A program made the position numbers and the translations under genes. This document shows, piece after piece, positions 16,351-24,566 of a stretch of DNA of 64,000 nucleotides (position 1 is the stretch's first letter; each line of letters begins with the position of its first letter). The stretch is from NCBI RefSeq assembly GCF_024648885.1, contig NZ_JANBBF010000009.1, positions 434,001 through 498,000 of the forward strand, given 5' to 3'. The notes under the pieces are model-generated. The model saw only the letters and a program-made list of their open reading frames with translations. It had not been told where the DNA came from and ran no database searches. This DNA is from Prauserella salsuginis. Its GTDB lineage: Bacteria > Actinomycetota > Actinomycetes > Mycobacteriales > Pseudonocardiaceae.

Positions 16351-16992
16351 TCAGCGCGTACCGACATTTCCCGGTGCGGCGCCGGCGCCCCCGGGTGCGT
16401 GGTCGGCAGTGAACCGGGGACGTTTCGCACGATGGCGCCAGGCGATCGTCCGCGCACCCGTGGCGTTCAACCGCCAGCGCGCCATCCGCCTGCTGACGCC
16501 GAACCGGCGCGCCACGGCCGTGTCGGTCCACCCGCGCAGTGCCGCCGCGCGTGCCGCGTCCCGGGGCAGGAGCAACTCGCCCGCGAGCTCGTCGGCCTCC
16601 CGTTCGACGGACGTGGCCGACGCGCCGCACAGCTGCGCACCGGTCACCAGCAGGCCGAATTCGTGCTCGAGCAGGACGTGCGCCATCTCATGGGCGATCG
16701 TCGCGCGCCTGCGCCGCGTGTCGTGGACGTGGTTCTCGACGATCACGCGCGCGCTGCCGACGGCGACGAGCGCACCCGAGAACGAGTCCGCCGCCGGCCC
16801 GGTGAAGTGCCGGACGGCTTCGCGTGGCATCGCCGGATCGCGCAGGTCGAGTACCGGAATGCCGTACAGCTCGGCGAGGGTGTACGGGTCGAGCGGGTCG
16901 GAGGTTTGCAGACCCAGCTCTGCCCTGACGGCGAGCGCGAGGCGTCCGGCCTGTGCCTTGAAGCCCCGTCGGAGCGGCGTCACGGCGGTCAC
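16351..16992 (-). CDS. ImmA/IrrE-family zinc metallopeptidase
   Basis: Putative zinc protease of 213 residues with the HExxH motif in TIAHEMAHVLLEHEFG and a downstream EREADELAGELLLP segment supplying the third ligand. In ImmA-ImmR and IrrE-DdrO systems such proteases cleave a partner XRE repressor. Here the XRE gene lies immediately upstream and overlaps by four bases (GTGA), strongly supporting a protease-repressor pair. The GTG at 16992 is chosen from that overlap; a GTG at 16983 is also possible. The C-terminal third has a helix-turn-helix-like ARRFGVSRRMARWRL segment. Confidence 0.88.
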   Translation of the reverse strand: MTAVTPLRRGFKAQAGRLALAVRAELGLQTSDPLDPYTLAELYGIPVLDLRDPAMPREAVRHFTGPAADSFSGALVAVGSARVIVENHVHDTRRRRATIAHEMAHVLLEHEFGLLVTGAQLCGASATSVEREADELAGELLLPRDAARAAALRGWTDTAVARRFGVSRRMARWRLNATGARTIAWRHRAKRPRFTADHAPGGAGAAPGNVGTR

Positions 16993-17435
16993 CTTCCCGA
17001 ACCCGCGTCGCCGGAACCCGCCGGGTCGGCGGCGTCGTTCGAACCGGCGGATCCGCCTGCGCCGGCGTGGTGCTTGATGCGGCGCATGGTCGCGCCGACG
17101 ATCTCGAGCAGGTATTCCTTGTCCGCCTCGGGGAGGTCGTCGCGGGCGCGCAGCAACATGGCGAGTTGGGTCTCCAGTTCCGGCTTCGGTCCGTGGGCCG
17201 GAGGCGTGGCGCGGTCGTCGCCGGGGTGGCTCATGAACTCCTCCGCGGGCGTGCCGAGCCACTGGACGAGTGCGATGAATCCGTCGAGGTCGGGGCGCTG
17301 ACCGTTGCCCATGCGGCTGAGCAGGGACGGGCTGACCCCGGCTTCCTCCGCGAGCTGGCGCCAGGACAGATCACGCGCGCGGCGCTGCGCATCGAGGGCG
17401 TCGTGCAGGCGGGGCAGGTCCATGCGACCTGACAT
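16989..17435 (-). CDS. XRE-family regulator partnered with ImmA-like protease
   Basis: Helix-turn-helix DNA-binding protein of 148 residues: the HTH is LSWRQLAEEAGVSPSLLSRM, near residues 23-42, followed by a helical region and a Gly/Ala-rich tail that may be the cleavage or flexible segment. The ATG at 17435 has the strong site AAGGAGGT. Likely represses its own promoter and that of the divergent gene at 17642, via the inverted repeat at 17513-17525. The trigger for cleavage is unknown; there is no phage gene nearby, so this looks like a stand-alone stress switch. Confidence 0.9.
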   Translation of the reverse strand: MSGRMDLPRLHDALDAQRRARDLSWRQLAEEAGVSPSLLSRMGNGQRPDLDGFIALVQWLGTPAEEFMSHPGDDRATPPAHGPKPELETQLAMLLRARDDLPEADKEYLLEIVGATMRRIKHHAGAGGSAGSNDAADPAGSGDAGSGR

Positions 17436-17506
17436 GTGACCTCCTTCGGCGGGTCGGCGCGGCACAGCTTGGCAGGTGGCCGGTCGGAAGACCAGGACGG
17501 AATTGC

Positions 17507-17525
17507 AGTATAGCAACAGGGTTGC
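17507..17525 (-). promoter_or_regulatory. Minus-strand -10 box and GCAAC-AGG-GTTGC operator of the XRE gene
   Basis: On the minus strand TATACT (17512-17507) makes a good -10. It adjoins a perfect 5-3-5 inverted repeat GCAACAGGGTTGC (17513-17525), well placed for autorepression. A clear -35 is not seen. Confidence 0.5.
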
Positions 17526-17641
17526 ACAAACGATACAATCGAGGGATGCTCGACGCGGCACCGCGATCCGGTACGGAAGACGGCCGGTTGGCCGCGCCGG
17601 GTCGCCTCGCGACCGCCGCACACACCGACAGGGGGCCGGAC

Positions 17642-18238
17642 ATGACCATCGATCACTCCGCCGACCACGCATCCGGTCACAGTTGCGAAAGCGGGCCCGT
17701 GCAGCACACGGAGTTCGCGATCCGATTCCGGTTGTCACCTGATTCGCTGACCTGGCTCGTCGTCCGTGACGGGGCAGTGCTGTCCCGTCACGTCCGGAAG
17801 CGGGACGCCGAACGGCTGGCTGCCGCCCACGCGCGCGGACGCCGCCCGAGCACACTGGTGATCGAGCGGATGGACGGCACCGAGCAGGCTAGGCGGTACT
17901 ACCGACACTCCCGGTCCCGCGGCGACGGTGCCGCCACGGTGGAGGTGGCTGCCACGGTCCCCCGGGGCGGTGAGAATTCGACACTCGTGACAGCGCCGGA
18001 AGGCGCTTCGGAGACGGCGACCGGCGCCGCAACGGGCGGTGCGACACGCGCGCTGTACCGGCTCGCCGAGCCTGCCCGGCGACCGGTTTCCGCTCGTGCC
18101 GAGGCCCGAACCTGGGTGTGGGGTGGTCGGTACGGCCGCGCTTCACGACCGTGCACCCGGGGCATCCGGGTCGCGAGCACGCGGGTCGCCACCGCGACGC
18201 ACCTGCCCTGCCGAAGCCGTACTGTGGAGACACGATGA
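17642..18238 (+). CDS. Hypothetical protein upstream of and overlapping lpqI
   Basis: Unrecognised 198-residue protein, divergent from the XRE-ImmA pair. Residues about 20-90 look like a compact basic domain (FAIRFRLSPDSLTWLVVRDG, then RKRDAERLAAAHARGRRPS). The remainder is low-complexity Ala/Thr/Arg-rich and may be poorly structured. AGGGGGCC precedes the ATG. The stop overlaps the lpqI start as ATGA, which supports real translation through the odd tail. No function is proposed. Confidence 0.5.
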   Translation: MTIDHSADHASGHSCESGPVQHTEFAIRFRLSPDSLTWLVVRDGAVLSRHVRKRDAERLAAAHARGRRPSTLVIERMDGTEQARRYYRHSRSRGDGAATVEVAATVPRGGENSTLVTAPEGASETATGAATGGATRALYRLAEPARRPVSARAEARTWVWGGRYGRASRPCTRGIRVASTRVATATHLPCRSRTVETR

Positions 18239-19395
18239 GGAAGCGTTTGTTGTTCGCGGCCATGACAGGGCTGCTCGTCGCCGGTTGCGGTTCGTCCGAG
18301 GCTCCGACGACCCAGAGTGCGCCGAGTCCGGGTTCGGCCGCCTCGGAGACACCGTCGGAAGCGTCGTCGGCCCCGGCTTCGTCGCCGTCGGCGAAACCCG
18401 ACTCCGCGTCCGCCTGCCCTGCGGCGGCCGACATGTCGACCCGCGAGAAGGTCGCGCAGCTCGTGGTCGTCGGTGTCGAATCGGGCGCGCAGCAGACCAC
18501 GCAGATCGTGCGTGAGCACCAGGTGGGCGGTCTGTTCATCGGGGGCAACGCCACGGATCTGTTCACCGGCGGTGCGCTGAACTCGGTGCAGGAGGCGGCG
18601 GACGTGCCGGTGTCCGTCGCGATCGACGACGAGGGTGGCCGGGTCCAGCGGATCGACGAACTCGTCGGCGACATGCCGAGTGCCCGCGAGATGGCGCAGA
18701 CGATGACGCCGCAGGAAGTGCGGCAGCTGGCCGTCGAACGCGGCAAGGAGATGGCGAAGCGGGGCGTGACGGTCGACTACGCGCCCGATCTCGATCTCAC
18801 CGACGAACCGGCAAGCGAGGCCATCGGCGACCGTTCGTTCAGTACCGACCCCGCGACGGCCCGCCGGTACGCGAAGGCGTTCGGCAACGGTCTCCGAGAA
18901 GCGGGCGTGCAGCCGGTCATCAAGCACTTTCCGGGACACGGCAACGCGAGCGGCGACTCCCATGTGGGCGACGTGACCACGCCGCCGTTGCCCGAACTGC
19001 GCAAACACGACCTCAAGACGTACGAACGCGTCGGCGAGTACGGCGACGTCGGTGTCATGGTCGGTCATCTGACGGTGCCGCAGCTGACCGACGGGCAGCC
19101 CGCGTCGATCGCCCCCGCGGCGTATCGATTGCTGCGCGAGGACTACAACTTCGACGGCCCCGTCGTCACCGACGACCTCGGTGCGATGAAGGCGATCACC
19201 GACCGGCATCCGCTGCCCGAGGCCGTGCTGCTCGCGCTGAAGGCCGGTGCGGACAAGGCACTGTGGTCGTCCGGCGGCAACGTCGGGCCGGTGCTCGACC
19301 GGCTGGAGCAGGCCGCGGACAGCGGCGAACTGTCGGCCGAGCGGATCAACGCGTCGTTGAGCCGCGTGCTGCGAGCCAAGGGCGCGTGCGGCTGA
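18235..19395 (+). CDS. lpqI: GH3 beta-N-acetylhexosaminidase lipoprotein (LpqI/NagZ-like)
   Basis: Surface lipoprotein of 386 residues: signal peptide with lipobox LVAGC (Cys about residue 19), a Ser/Pro/Ala-rich linker to about residue 60, then a GH3 catalytic domain. NagZ-type marks are IKHFPGHGNASGDSH, carrying the family His/Asp dyad, and the nucleophile Asp in VVTDDLGAM. The family removes N-acetylglucosamine from muropeptides during wall recycling; LpqI is the mycobacterial lipoprotein form. The ATG at 18235 has GGAG upstream and overlaps the preceding stop. Confidence 0.92.
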   Translation: MRKRLLFAAMTGLLVAGCGSSEAPTTQSAPSPGSAASETPSEASSAPASSPSAKPDSASACPAAADMSTREKVAQLVVVGVESGAQQTTQIVREHQVGGLFIGGNATDLFTGGALNSVQEAADVPVSVAIDDEGGRVQRIDELVGDMPSAREMAQTMTPQEVRQLAVERGKEMAKRGVTVDYAPDLDLTDEPASEAIGDRSFSTDPATARRYAKAFGNGLREAGVQPVIKHFPGHGNASGDSHVGDVTTPPLPELRKHDLKTYERVGEYGDVGVMVGHLTVPQLTDGQPASIAPAAYRLLREDYNFDGPVVTDDLGAMKAITDRHPLPEAVLLALKAGADKALWSSGGNVGPVLDRLEQAADSGELSAERINASLSRVLRAKGACG

Positions 19396-19410
19396 CAGTT
19401 CGCCGCCGTC

Positions 19411-19821
19411 TCAGGGGCGGGCAGTGGTGAGCTCGTCGATCAGCCGGTCCAGGTCCAGGCGCTCGGCCTCGGTGCCGGGCGGCACGATCGCCGTAGTGGC
19501 GTCGGCGAACCGTCGCACATCGGCGATCTCGAGTTCGACCACGGCGTAGCCGTCGGGCGACTCGAGTTCGAGCACGAGGAACTTCTCGTCAGTGGCCAGG
19601 TCGGGGCGCAGGCGGATGTCGCCGATGCCCGCAGGCTCGGTCAGGCCGGCGAGCAGCAGTTCGCGGGAGAAGTCCCACGCCACCCAATCGCGCGCATCGA
19701 TGCGGAACGCGAGCGACACGGTGAACGGGTCGTCCGCGCGGTACATCAGGCGAGCGAGTACCGGCGTGCTGCAGCCGTTGAGATACACGAACTGACTCTG
19801 GTGTACGGCGTCGCTTCGCAC
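19411..19821 (-). CDS. SsgA-family sporulation/cell-division regulator
   Basis: Small SsgA-like protein (SALP) of 136 residues. Family marks are RLMYRADDPFTVSLAFR, WVAWDFSRELLLAGL, GIGDIRLRP and TAIVPPGTEAERLDLDRLI, matching SsgB-type proteins in length and layout. In Streptomyces SALPs position the FtsZ ring for sporulation septa. The GTG at 19821 has GGGAG seven bases upstream. Whether it is the SsgB ortholog cannot be settled without a tree. The palindrome CCCAATTGGG at 19929-19938 lies in its upstream region and could be a regulator site. Confidence 0.9.
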   Translation of the reverse strand: MRSDAVHQSQFVYLNGCSTPVLARLMYRADDPFTVSLAFRIDARDWVAWDFSRELLLAGLTEPAGIGDIRLRPDLATDEKFLVLELESPDGYAVVELEIADVRRFADATTAIVPPGTEAERLDLDRLIDELTTARP

Positions 19822-20118
19822 TGCACACTCCCGTCTCTCCGGTGCCGCCCCCTCGGCGGCTGTCGTGGGTGAGACTCTCGACGCGGCACACTCTGATGCG
19901 CCACTACGATGAAAACTTCCCCACTTCGCCCAATTGGGGCAGTTGATGACCGCCCGTATGCGGCCTTTCACCCCATCGAGCCCTTCTGGTTGTGAATTCG
20001 GGACGTTGCCGTGACATGGCGGTCTGTCGGCGAGTTAATGGGACACTCCCGCAAGCTGTCTCACCGCGGTGAAGTGTGTACCCGGTGATCGACCGACCGA
20101 CACGTTCCTGGAGGGCTG

Positions 20119-21450
20119 ATGGCGCCGACGGCCCCACGTCCGACGCCGCACAAGGACGCGCTGCTCGACCGCACCGGAATCATCGGTGCCTCGGGCCACC
20201 GTCCGCCGCCGACGCCGGGGATGAATCGCTCCGGTGCCGCCGGTTTCATGGCGTTCGTCGTCATGGTCTTCGCAGCCGTCACCGGCGTGTCGGAGCTGGA
20301 GCGCGGAGGTGACGGGTCCCGGCTGATCGCCGGAGACAAGGTGGCAGAAGAAGCGGTGCCTCGGCTGTCCGAAGGCGCCGGCCTTGCCGAGCAGCGCCGG
20401 GACAACCTCATCATGGGGGTCGCCGGGGACACATCCGACGAGCCCGCTGCCGATGCCGAGTCCACTGCCGATGCTGGGCCCACTGCCGAAGAACGGGCCG
20501 GCGCCCGGCCTGCCACGGATGTCGAACCTGCGACGCCCGGTACCGACGTCGTACCGGCCGAGACCCCGGACGTCGACGTTCCTGCGAACGGGGCGCAGGC
20601 CGACGGTCTGGGAGAACGGGTCCCGGAGGTGGCGCAGGCGGACACGGCGAGGCAGTCACCGCGGATCGCGCGAACGAGGACGAGCGATAGGGAACAGGCG
20701 TCGCTGCACCGGCGGATCCAGCTGTTCGGAGAGGAACTTCGCCACAGCGTCCGGAACCACAGCGTCCGGAACCACAGCATCCGGAACCACAGCATCCGGA
20801 ACCACGCCGTCGACAACCACACCGTCGACCACGGCGCCGACAGCCGTGTCGAGGACGGCGCCGTCGAAGGGCACGGGTTCGAAGGGCACGGGTTCGAGGG
20901 ACACAGTGCCGAAGGACACGGGGCCGGGGAGCGTCGGGGCGACGACAGCCGAGTCAAACCGGGTCTGACCGAGCCGGGCGGTGTCGAGGGGTTGTACGAC
21001 CGGGTCCTGGGTGGCGTGCCGGTGCACGAATCGGCGCTGCGTGCCCCGGCGGACGCGCGAATCCCGGAGCGGGAGGCGCAGCGCGAGCAGGCGGACGGCG
21101 AACGGGACGAGCGTGAGCAGGTCGAGGTCCGGCCCGGTGCCGGCGACCCCGACGGCGGAGAAGCTTCCCCCGCCGCTCCCGACCATGAGGCCCCGGCCCC
21201 CGACACGACTGAGCGCGGTGACGCGGATCGTGTGGCCGGTGTGTCGCCTTCCGGCGCAGCTGAATCCTTGACGCACGACGGCAGCTGGTCCGGCGACCAC
21301 GCGTACGAGTACGGGTTCGGCCGGGCAGCTGCCGGCCAAGCCGAGGGGCACCGGACAGACGGCGGCACGGGCAACGGCGGTACGGACGACGGCGGGCTGC
21401 GCGACCGGGCCGGTGTCGACGAGTTCGGCACGTACGGGGCCGGCTGGTAG
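20119..21450 (+). CDS. Membrane-anchored low-complexity protein with pentapeptide repeats
   Basis: Unrecognised 443-residue protein. The start is well supported by GGAGG five bases before the ATG. One hydrophobic segment (about residues 41-57, AAGFMAFVVMVFAAVTGV) suggests a single membrane anchor; the rest is acidic, Ala/Pro/Asp-rich and probably disordered. Residues about 209-271 contain NHSVR/NHSIR pentapeptides then GHGFE-type pentapeptides, both encoded by 15-bp tandem DNA repeats. Competing minus-strand frames cross the same region but lack a ribosome site. Function unknown; a surface or wall-linked role is only a guess. Confidence 0.6.
   Translation: MAPTAPRPTPHKDALLDRTGIIGASGHRPPPTPGMNRSGAAGFMAFVVMVFAAVTGVSELERGGDGSRLIAGDKVAEEAVPRLSEGAGLAEQRRDNLIMGVAGDTSDEPAADAESTADAGPTAEERAGARPATDVEPATPGTDVVPAETPDVDVPANGAQADGLGERVPEVAQADTARQSPRIARTRTSDREQASLHRRIQLFGEELRHSVRNHSVRNHSIRNHSIRNHAVDNHTVDHGADSRVEDGAVEGHGFEGHGFEGHSAEGHGAGERRGDDSRVKPGLTEPGGVEGLYDRVLGGVPVHESALRAPADARIPEREAQREQADGERDEREQVEVRPGAGDPDGGEASPAAPDHEAPAPDTTERGDADRVAGVSPSGAAESLTHDGSWSGDHAYEYGFGRAAAGQAEGHRTDGGTGNGGTDDGGLRDRAGVDEFGTYGAGW
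20743..20930. repeat. 15-bp-period tandem repeats inside a coding region
   Basis: Units of the form CCACAGCGTCCGGAA repeat four times from 20743, decaying into related 15-bp units (GACAACCACACCGTC), followed by GGGCACGGGTTCGAA-type units around 20882-20930. All keep the 15-bp period, so copy-number change would not shift the frame. Confidence 0.85.
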
Positions 21451-21456
21451 GTCGCC

Positions 21457-21565
21457 CCACCAGGACTCCTGCCCCACGAGGACCCCTGCCTCACAAGAAC
21501 CCCGCCTCCCGAGGCTCCGCCGTACAAGACCCCCGCCTCACAAGAACCCCGCGTCGCGAGGACCC
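21457..21565. repeat. Degenerate 16-bp tandem array, about seven units
   Basis: Units such as CCTCACAAGAACCCCG (two identical copies), CCTCCCGAGGCTCCG, CCGTACAAGACCCCCG and CGTCGCGAGGACCCCG follow one another. Noncoding; likely a decayed minisatellite. Confidence 0.75.
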
Positions 21566-21685
21566 CGGGTCCCACGCAGCTCCACTGCGCATGGCCTCCA
21601 CCGCAGGCCCACCGCACACGGGGAACCACGCCCGCGCGTCCAGTGCGCTCCACCCCGCGAGTTTCGGCGAGGCGGCGGCCCCTCG

Positions 21686-21838
21686 CGCCGTCGGCGCTAC
21701 AGCACTGGGGCAGCGCCGTCGGTGCTGCAGTGTTGGGACAGCGGCGACGCCGCTACAGCGTTGAGGCGGCGCCGTCGGGCGGCGGTGTGGCGGTGTGGCG
21801 GTGTCGTGGTGTGGCGGTGTCGTGGTGCGGTGGCGGGA
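21686..21838. repeat. Degenerate 29-bp units and GTGGCGGTGT microsatellite
   Basis: GCGCCGTCGG-N-GCT-N-CAG units recur three to four times, followed by tandem GTGGCGGTGTCGTG motifs. Strand purine/pyrimidine skew is strong over the last 60 bp. Confidence 0.65.
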
Positions 21839-22017
21839 CGGTTGCGTGACCACGTGGTCGTCCCGCGTGCGGCCGTCGTTCTCGTCTGCGTTGACCCTGG
21901 GTGACGGTGGTGGTCCGAGCGGGGGAAGTCTGTCGGACGGCCATGATCGCCTCTGGTTTCACGCGCCGCCATATGTGAAACTGCTTCGCGTTCGTGCGTC
22001 GAACGGAAGGCGGCATC

Positions 22018-24351
22018 TTGCGTCCCCAGCGTCGTGGTCAGCGTGCGTGGTCGGCCTCCGCTCTCGTGTCGTTGATCGCGGCGTCTGTGCTCGTCACCGC
22101 TCCGGCGGCACACGCAGCCGAGACGGCCGACGCCGCCGCGGAGGCCGATTCCCAGTGCCCCTGGGTCGGTTCGGACGCGCCGGTCGAACAGCGCATCGAC
22201 CAGTTGCTGTCGCGGATGCGGCTCGACGAGAAGCTCGACCTCGTGCACGGCTCGGCCATGCCGTTCCAGTTCGTCGGTCCCACGTACGCCGGCATGATCT
22301 CGGAGAATCCGCGCCTGTGCATTCCGCAGCTCGGGCTGTCCGACGGTCCCGCGGGGGTGGGCAACGGACACACGGGAGTCACGCAGCTGCCGTCGCCGAT
22401 GGCGCTCGCCGCGTCGTGGGACGCCGAACTGGCGAGCCGCTACGGGGCGACCATCGCTCGCGAGGCGCAGGGCAAGGGCGCCGACGTGGTGCTCGGGCCG
22501 ACGATCGATCTGCTGCGTGACCCGAGGGCCGGCCGGTCGTTCGAAACGCTCGGTGAGGATCCGCATCTGACCGGTGAACTCGCCGCCGCGCAGGTCGGCG
22601 GCATCCAAGGGGAGGGTGCGCTCGCGCAGTCGAAGCACATCGCCGCTTACAACCAGGAGACGCTGCGCAATCTTCCCGCGAACGATTCCATTGTGGACGA
22701 GCGGACGTTGCAGGAGGTGTACCTCTCGCCGGTGCGGGACGTCGTCGATGCGGGTACGGCGTCGGTGATGTGCGGCTACAACCGGCTGAACGGGGTGCAC
22801 GCCTGCAACAACACGTACCTGCTGAGCCAGGTCCTCAAAGGACAGTTCGGATTCGACGGCTTCGTGACATCTGACTGGTTCGCCACGCAGGCCAGCCATG
22901 CCGCGGCCAACGCGGGTATGGACCTGCAGATGCCCGGCGGTTGCCACTACGGACCTCGGCTGCGTCACGGCATCAACAGCGGCGCCGTCACCACCGCGAG
23001 GCTGGACGACATGGTGTCGCGAATCCTGCGGCCGATGTTCCGGTTCGGGCTGTTCGAGCGGGACGGCAACGGGTCGCCGGACGACGCCGTGACCGGCCCG
23101 GAGCATGCAGCCGTGGCGCGTGAGGTCGCCGAGAAGGGTATGACGTTGCTGAAGAACGGCGACGGGATGTTGCCGTTGGGTGGCGAAACCGGGTCGATCG
23201 CCGTGATCGGCGAAGCGGCGGGCGAACGTGTCATCGGTTCCGGCGGCGGCAGTCCGCACGTGATCGCGCCGGAGATCGTCACGCCGTTCGAGGGGATCGC
23301 CGAGCGGGCGCGGGAAGCCGGCGCCGAGGTGAGCTTCGACGACGGTTCGCAGGCGGGCGAGGCCGCGGGAGCGGCGGATGTCGCCGTGGTCGTCGCGCGG
23401 CAATGGTCTACCGAATCGAAGGACAACAAGGACATCCGATTGTCCGAAAAGGACAACGAGATGATCGCCAAGGCGGCGGCCGCGAACGAGAACACCGTCG
23501 TCGTGCTCAACACCGCGGGTCCGGTCGAGATGCCGTGGCTCGACGAGGTGGCCGGTGTCGTGGCCGCGTGGTACCCGGGGCAGGAGTACGGCGACGCGCT
23601 CGCCTCGGTGTTGTACGGCGATGCGGATCCCGGTGGCAGGCTGCCCGCGACGTTCCCGGTTTCGCAGGCCGATCTGCCCGCCGCGTCCCCGGATCGTTTC
23701 CCCGGTGGCGCCTACGACGAGGGGCTCGCCGTCGGCTACCGGTGGTACGACCGCGAGGACATCGAACCGCTGTTCCCATTCGGTCACGGTCTCTCGTACA
23801 CGACGTTCGAGTACTCGGGCCTGCAGATACGCGGCGACGGCGGGCCGGACACGACCGTGACCGCGCGGGTGACCAACACCGGTTCGCGTGCGGGGTCGGA
23901 GGTCGCCCAGCTGTACGTCACGCATCCCGAGTCGGCCGGGGAGCCGCCGAAGCGGCTCGAAGGGTTCCAGCGCGTGGAGTTGGAGCCGGGCGAGAGCGCG
24001 CGGGTGCGGTTCGCGCTGGATGAGCGGTCGCTGGCCCACTGGGATGCCGACGCCGACCGGTGGGTGCGCGGCGAGGGGGACTACACCCTGTCGGTGGGCG
24101 GTTCGTCCCGGGACCTGCCGTTGACGGGTGACGTCGTCGTGGCCGAGACGGCGCCGGTGTCGGAGCCGACGCCGGCACCGCCGCCCGGCGCGCCCGAGGG
24201 GGACGACCCGGCGTGGACGAAGATCGGCAACGTGGCGCGGTGCCCGGTCGAGAGCCTGTACGCGGGCATGATCGGCGCGATCTCGCTGTTCGGCCTGCCT
24301 CCGGGGGAGCAGGCTACGCGGCCGCCGCGCAGCCCTGCCGACGACGGCTGA
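22018..24351 (+). CDS. Secreted GH3 beta-glucosidase with C-terminal FnIII-like domain
   Basis: Exported GH3 hydrolase of about 777 residues: signal peptide ending near AAHA-A, (alpha/beta)8 domain, alpha/beta sandwich and a fibronectin III-like domain (about 600-690). The nucleophile Asp lies in FVTSDWFATQ and substrate-binding DLLRDPRAGRSFETLGEDP is intact. C-terminal sandwich marks include PGQEYGDALASVLYGDADPGG. TTG at 22018 is chosen because GGAAGG lies seven bases upstream; a GTG at 21994 lacks a site. The extreme C-terminus (about 60 residues with two Cys) is unusual for GH3. Oligosaccharide specificity is not readable. Confidence 0.9.
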   Translation: MRPQRRGQRAWSASALVSLIAASVLVTAPAAHAAETADAAAEADSQCPWVGSDAPVEQRIDQLLSRMRLDEKLDLVHGSAMPFQFVGPTYAGMISENPRLCIPQLGLSDGPAGVGNGHTGVTQLPSPMALAASWDAELASRYGATIAREAQGKGADVVLGPTIDLLRDPRAGRSFETLGEDPHLTGELAAAQVGGIQGEGALAQSKHIAAYNQETLRNLPANDSIVDERTLQEVYLSPVRDVVDAGTASVMCGYNRLNGVHACNNTYLLSQVLKGQFGFDGFVTSDWFATQASHAAANAGMDLQMPGGCHYGPRLRHGINSGAVTTARLDDMVSRILRPMFRFGLFERDGNGSPDDAVTGPEHAAVAREVAEKGMTLLKNGDGMLPLGGETGSIAVIGEAAGERVIGSGGGSPHVIAPEIVTPFEGIAERAREAGAEVSFDDGSQAGEAAGAADVAVVVARQWSTESKDNKDIRLSEKDNEMIAKAAAANENTVVVLNTAGPVEMPWLDEVAGVVAAWYPGQEYGDALASVLYGDADPGGRLPATFPVSQADLPAASPDRFPGGAYDEGLAVGYRWYDREDIEPLFPFGHGLSYTTFEYSGLQIRGDGGPDTTVTARVTNTGSRAGSEVAQLYVTHPESAGEPPKRLEGFQRVELEPGESARVRFALDERSLAHWDADADRWVRGEGDYTLSVGGSSRDLPLTGDVVVAETAPVSEPTPAPPPGAPEGDDPAWTKIGNVARCPVESLYAGMIGAISLFGLPPGEQATRPPRSPADDG

Positions 24352-24566
24352 CGCCTTTCCGCTGGTCGGCCGCGGCGTGCCCGGTTCCGGAAGGTCGGGG
24401 TGACGGGTCCGTTCGGGGCATCCTTTCGGCGGGCCTTCCGAACAGAACGGAGACATGGGTCACAACCGGTGCCTCTACCGAAAAGTAGGCCATACATAGG
24501 TTCCTCGGGGGCGTTTCGCGACGTCCCGGTAAGGGATCTATGGGCGCCTTCATTGGGGGACCGCAA

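Larger units (their letters stand above)
21451..22017. other. Repeat-rich noncoding region upstream of the GH3 gene
   Basis: No gene recognised. It contains a degenerate 16-bp array (21457-21565), degenerate ~29-bp units beginning GCGCCGTCGG (21686-21790), a GTGGCGGTGTCGTG microsatellite-like tract (21784-21838) and the GTGACCACGTGGT element at 21846-21858. The last 150 bp should hold the GH3 promoter. Confidence 0.6.

Noticed and set aside
20061-21653. 530-codon minus-strand frame across the repeat gene
   Set aside because: Ser/Pro-rich shadow frame without a ribosome site; the plus frame has GGAGG at the right distance and a membrane segment.
21697-24456. 919-codon minus-strand frame opposite the GH3 gene
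   Set aside because: Shadow of the GH3 reading frame in GC-rich DNA; His/Arg-rich with no domains.
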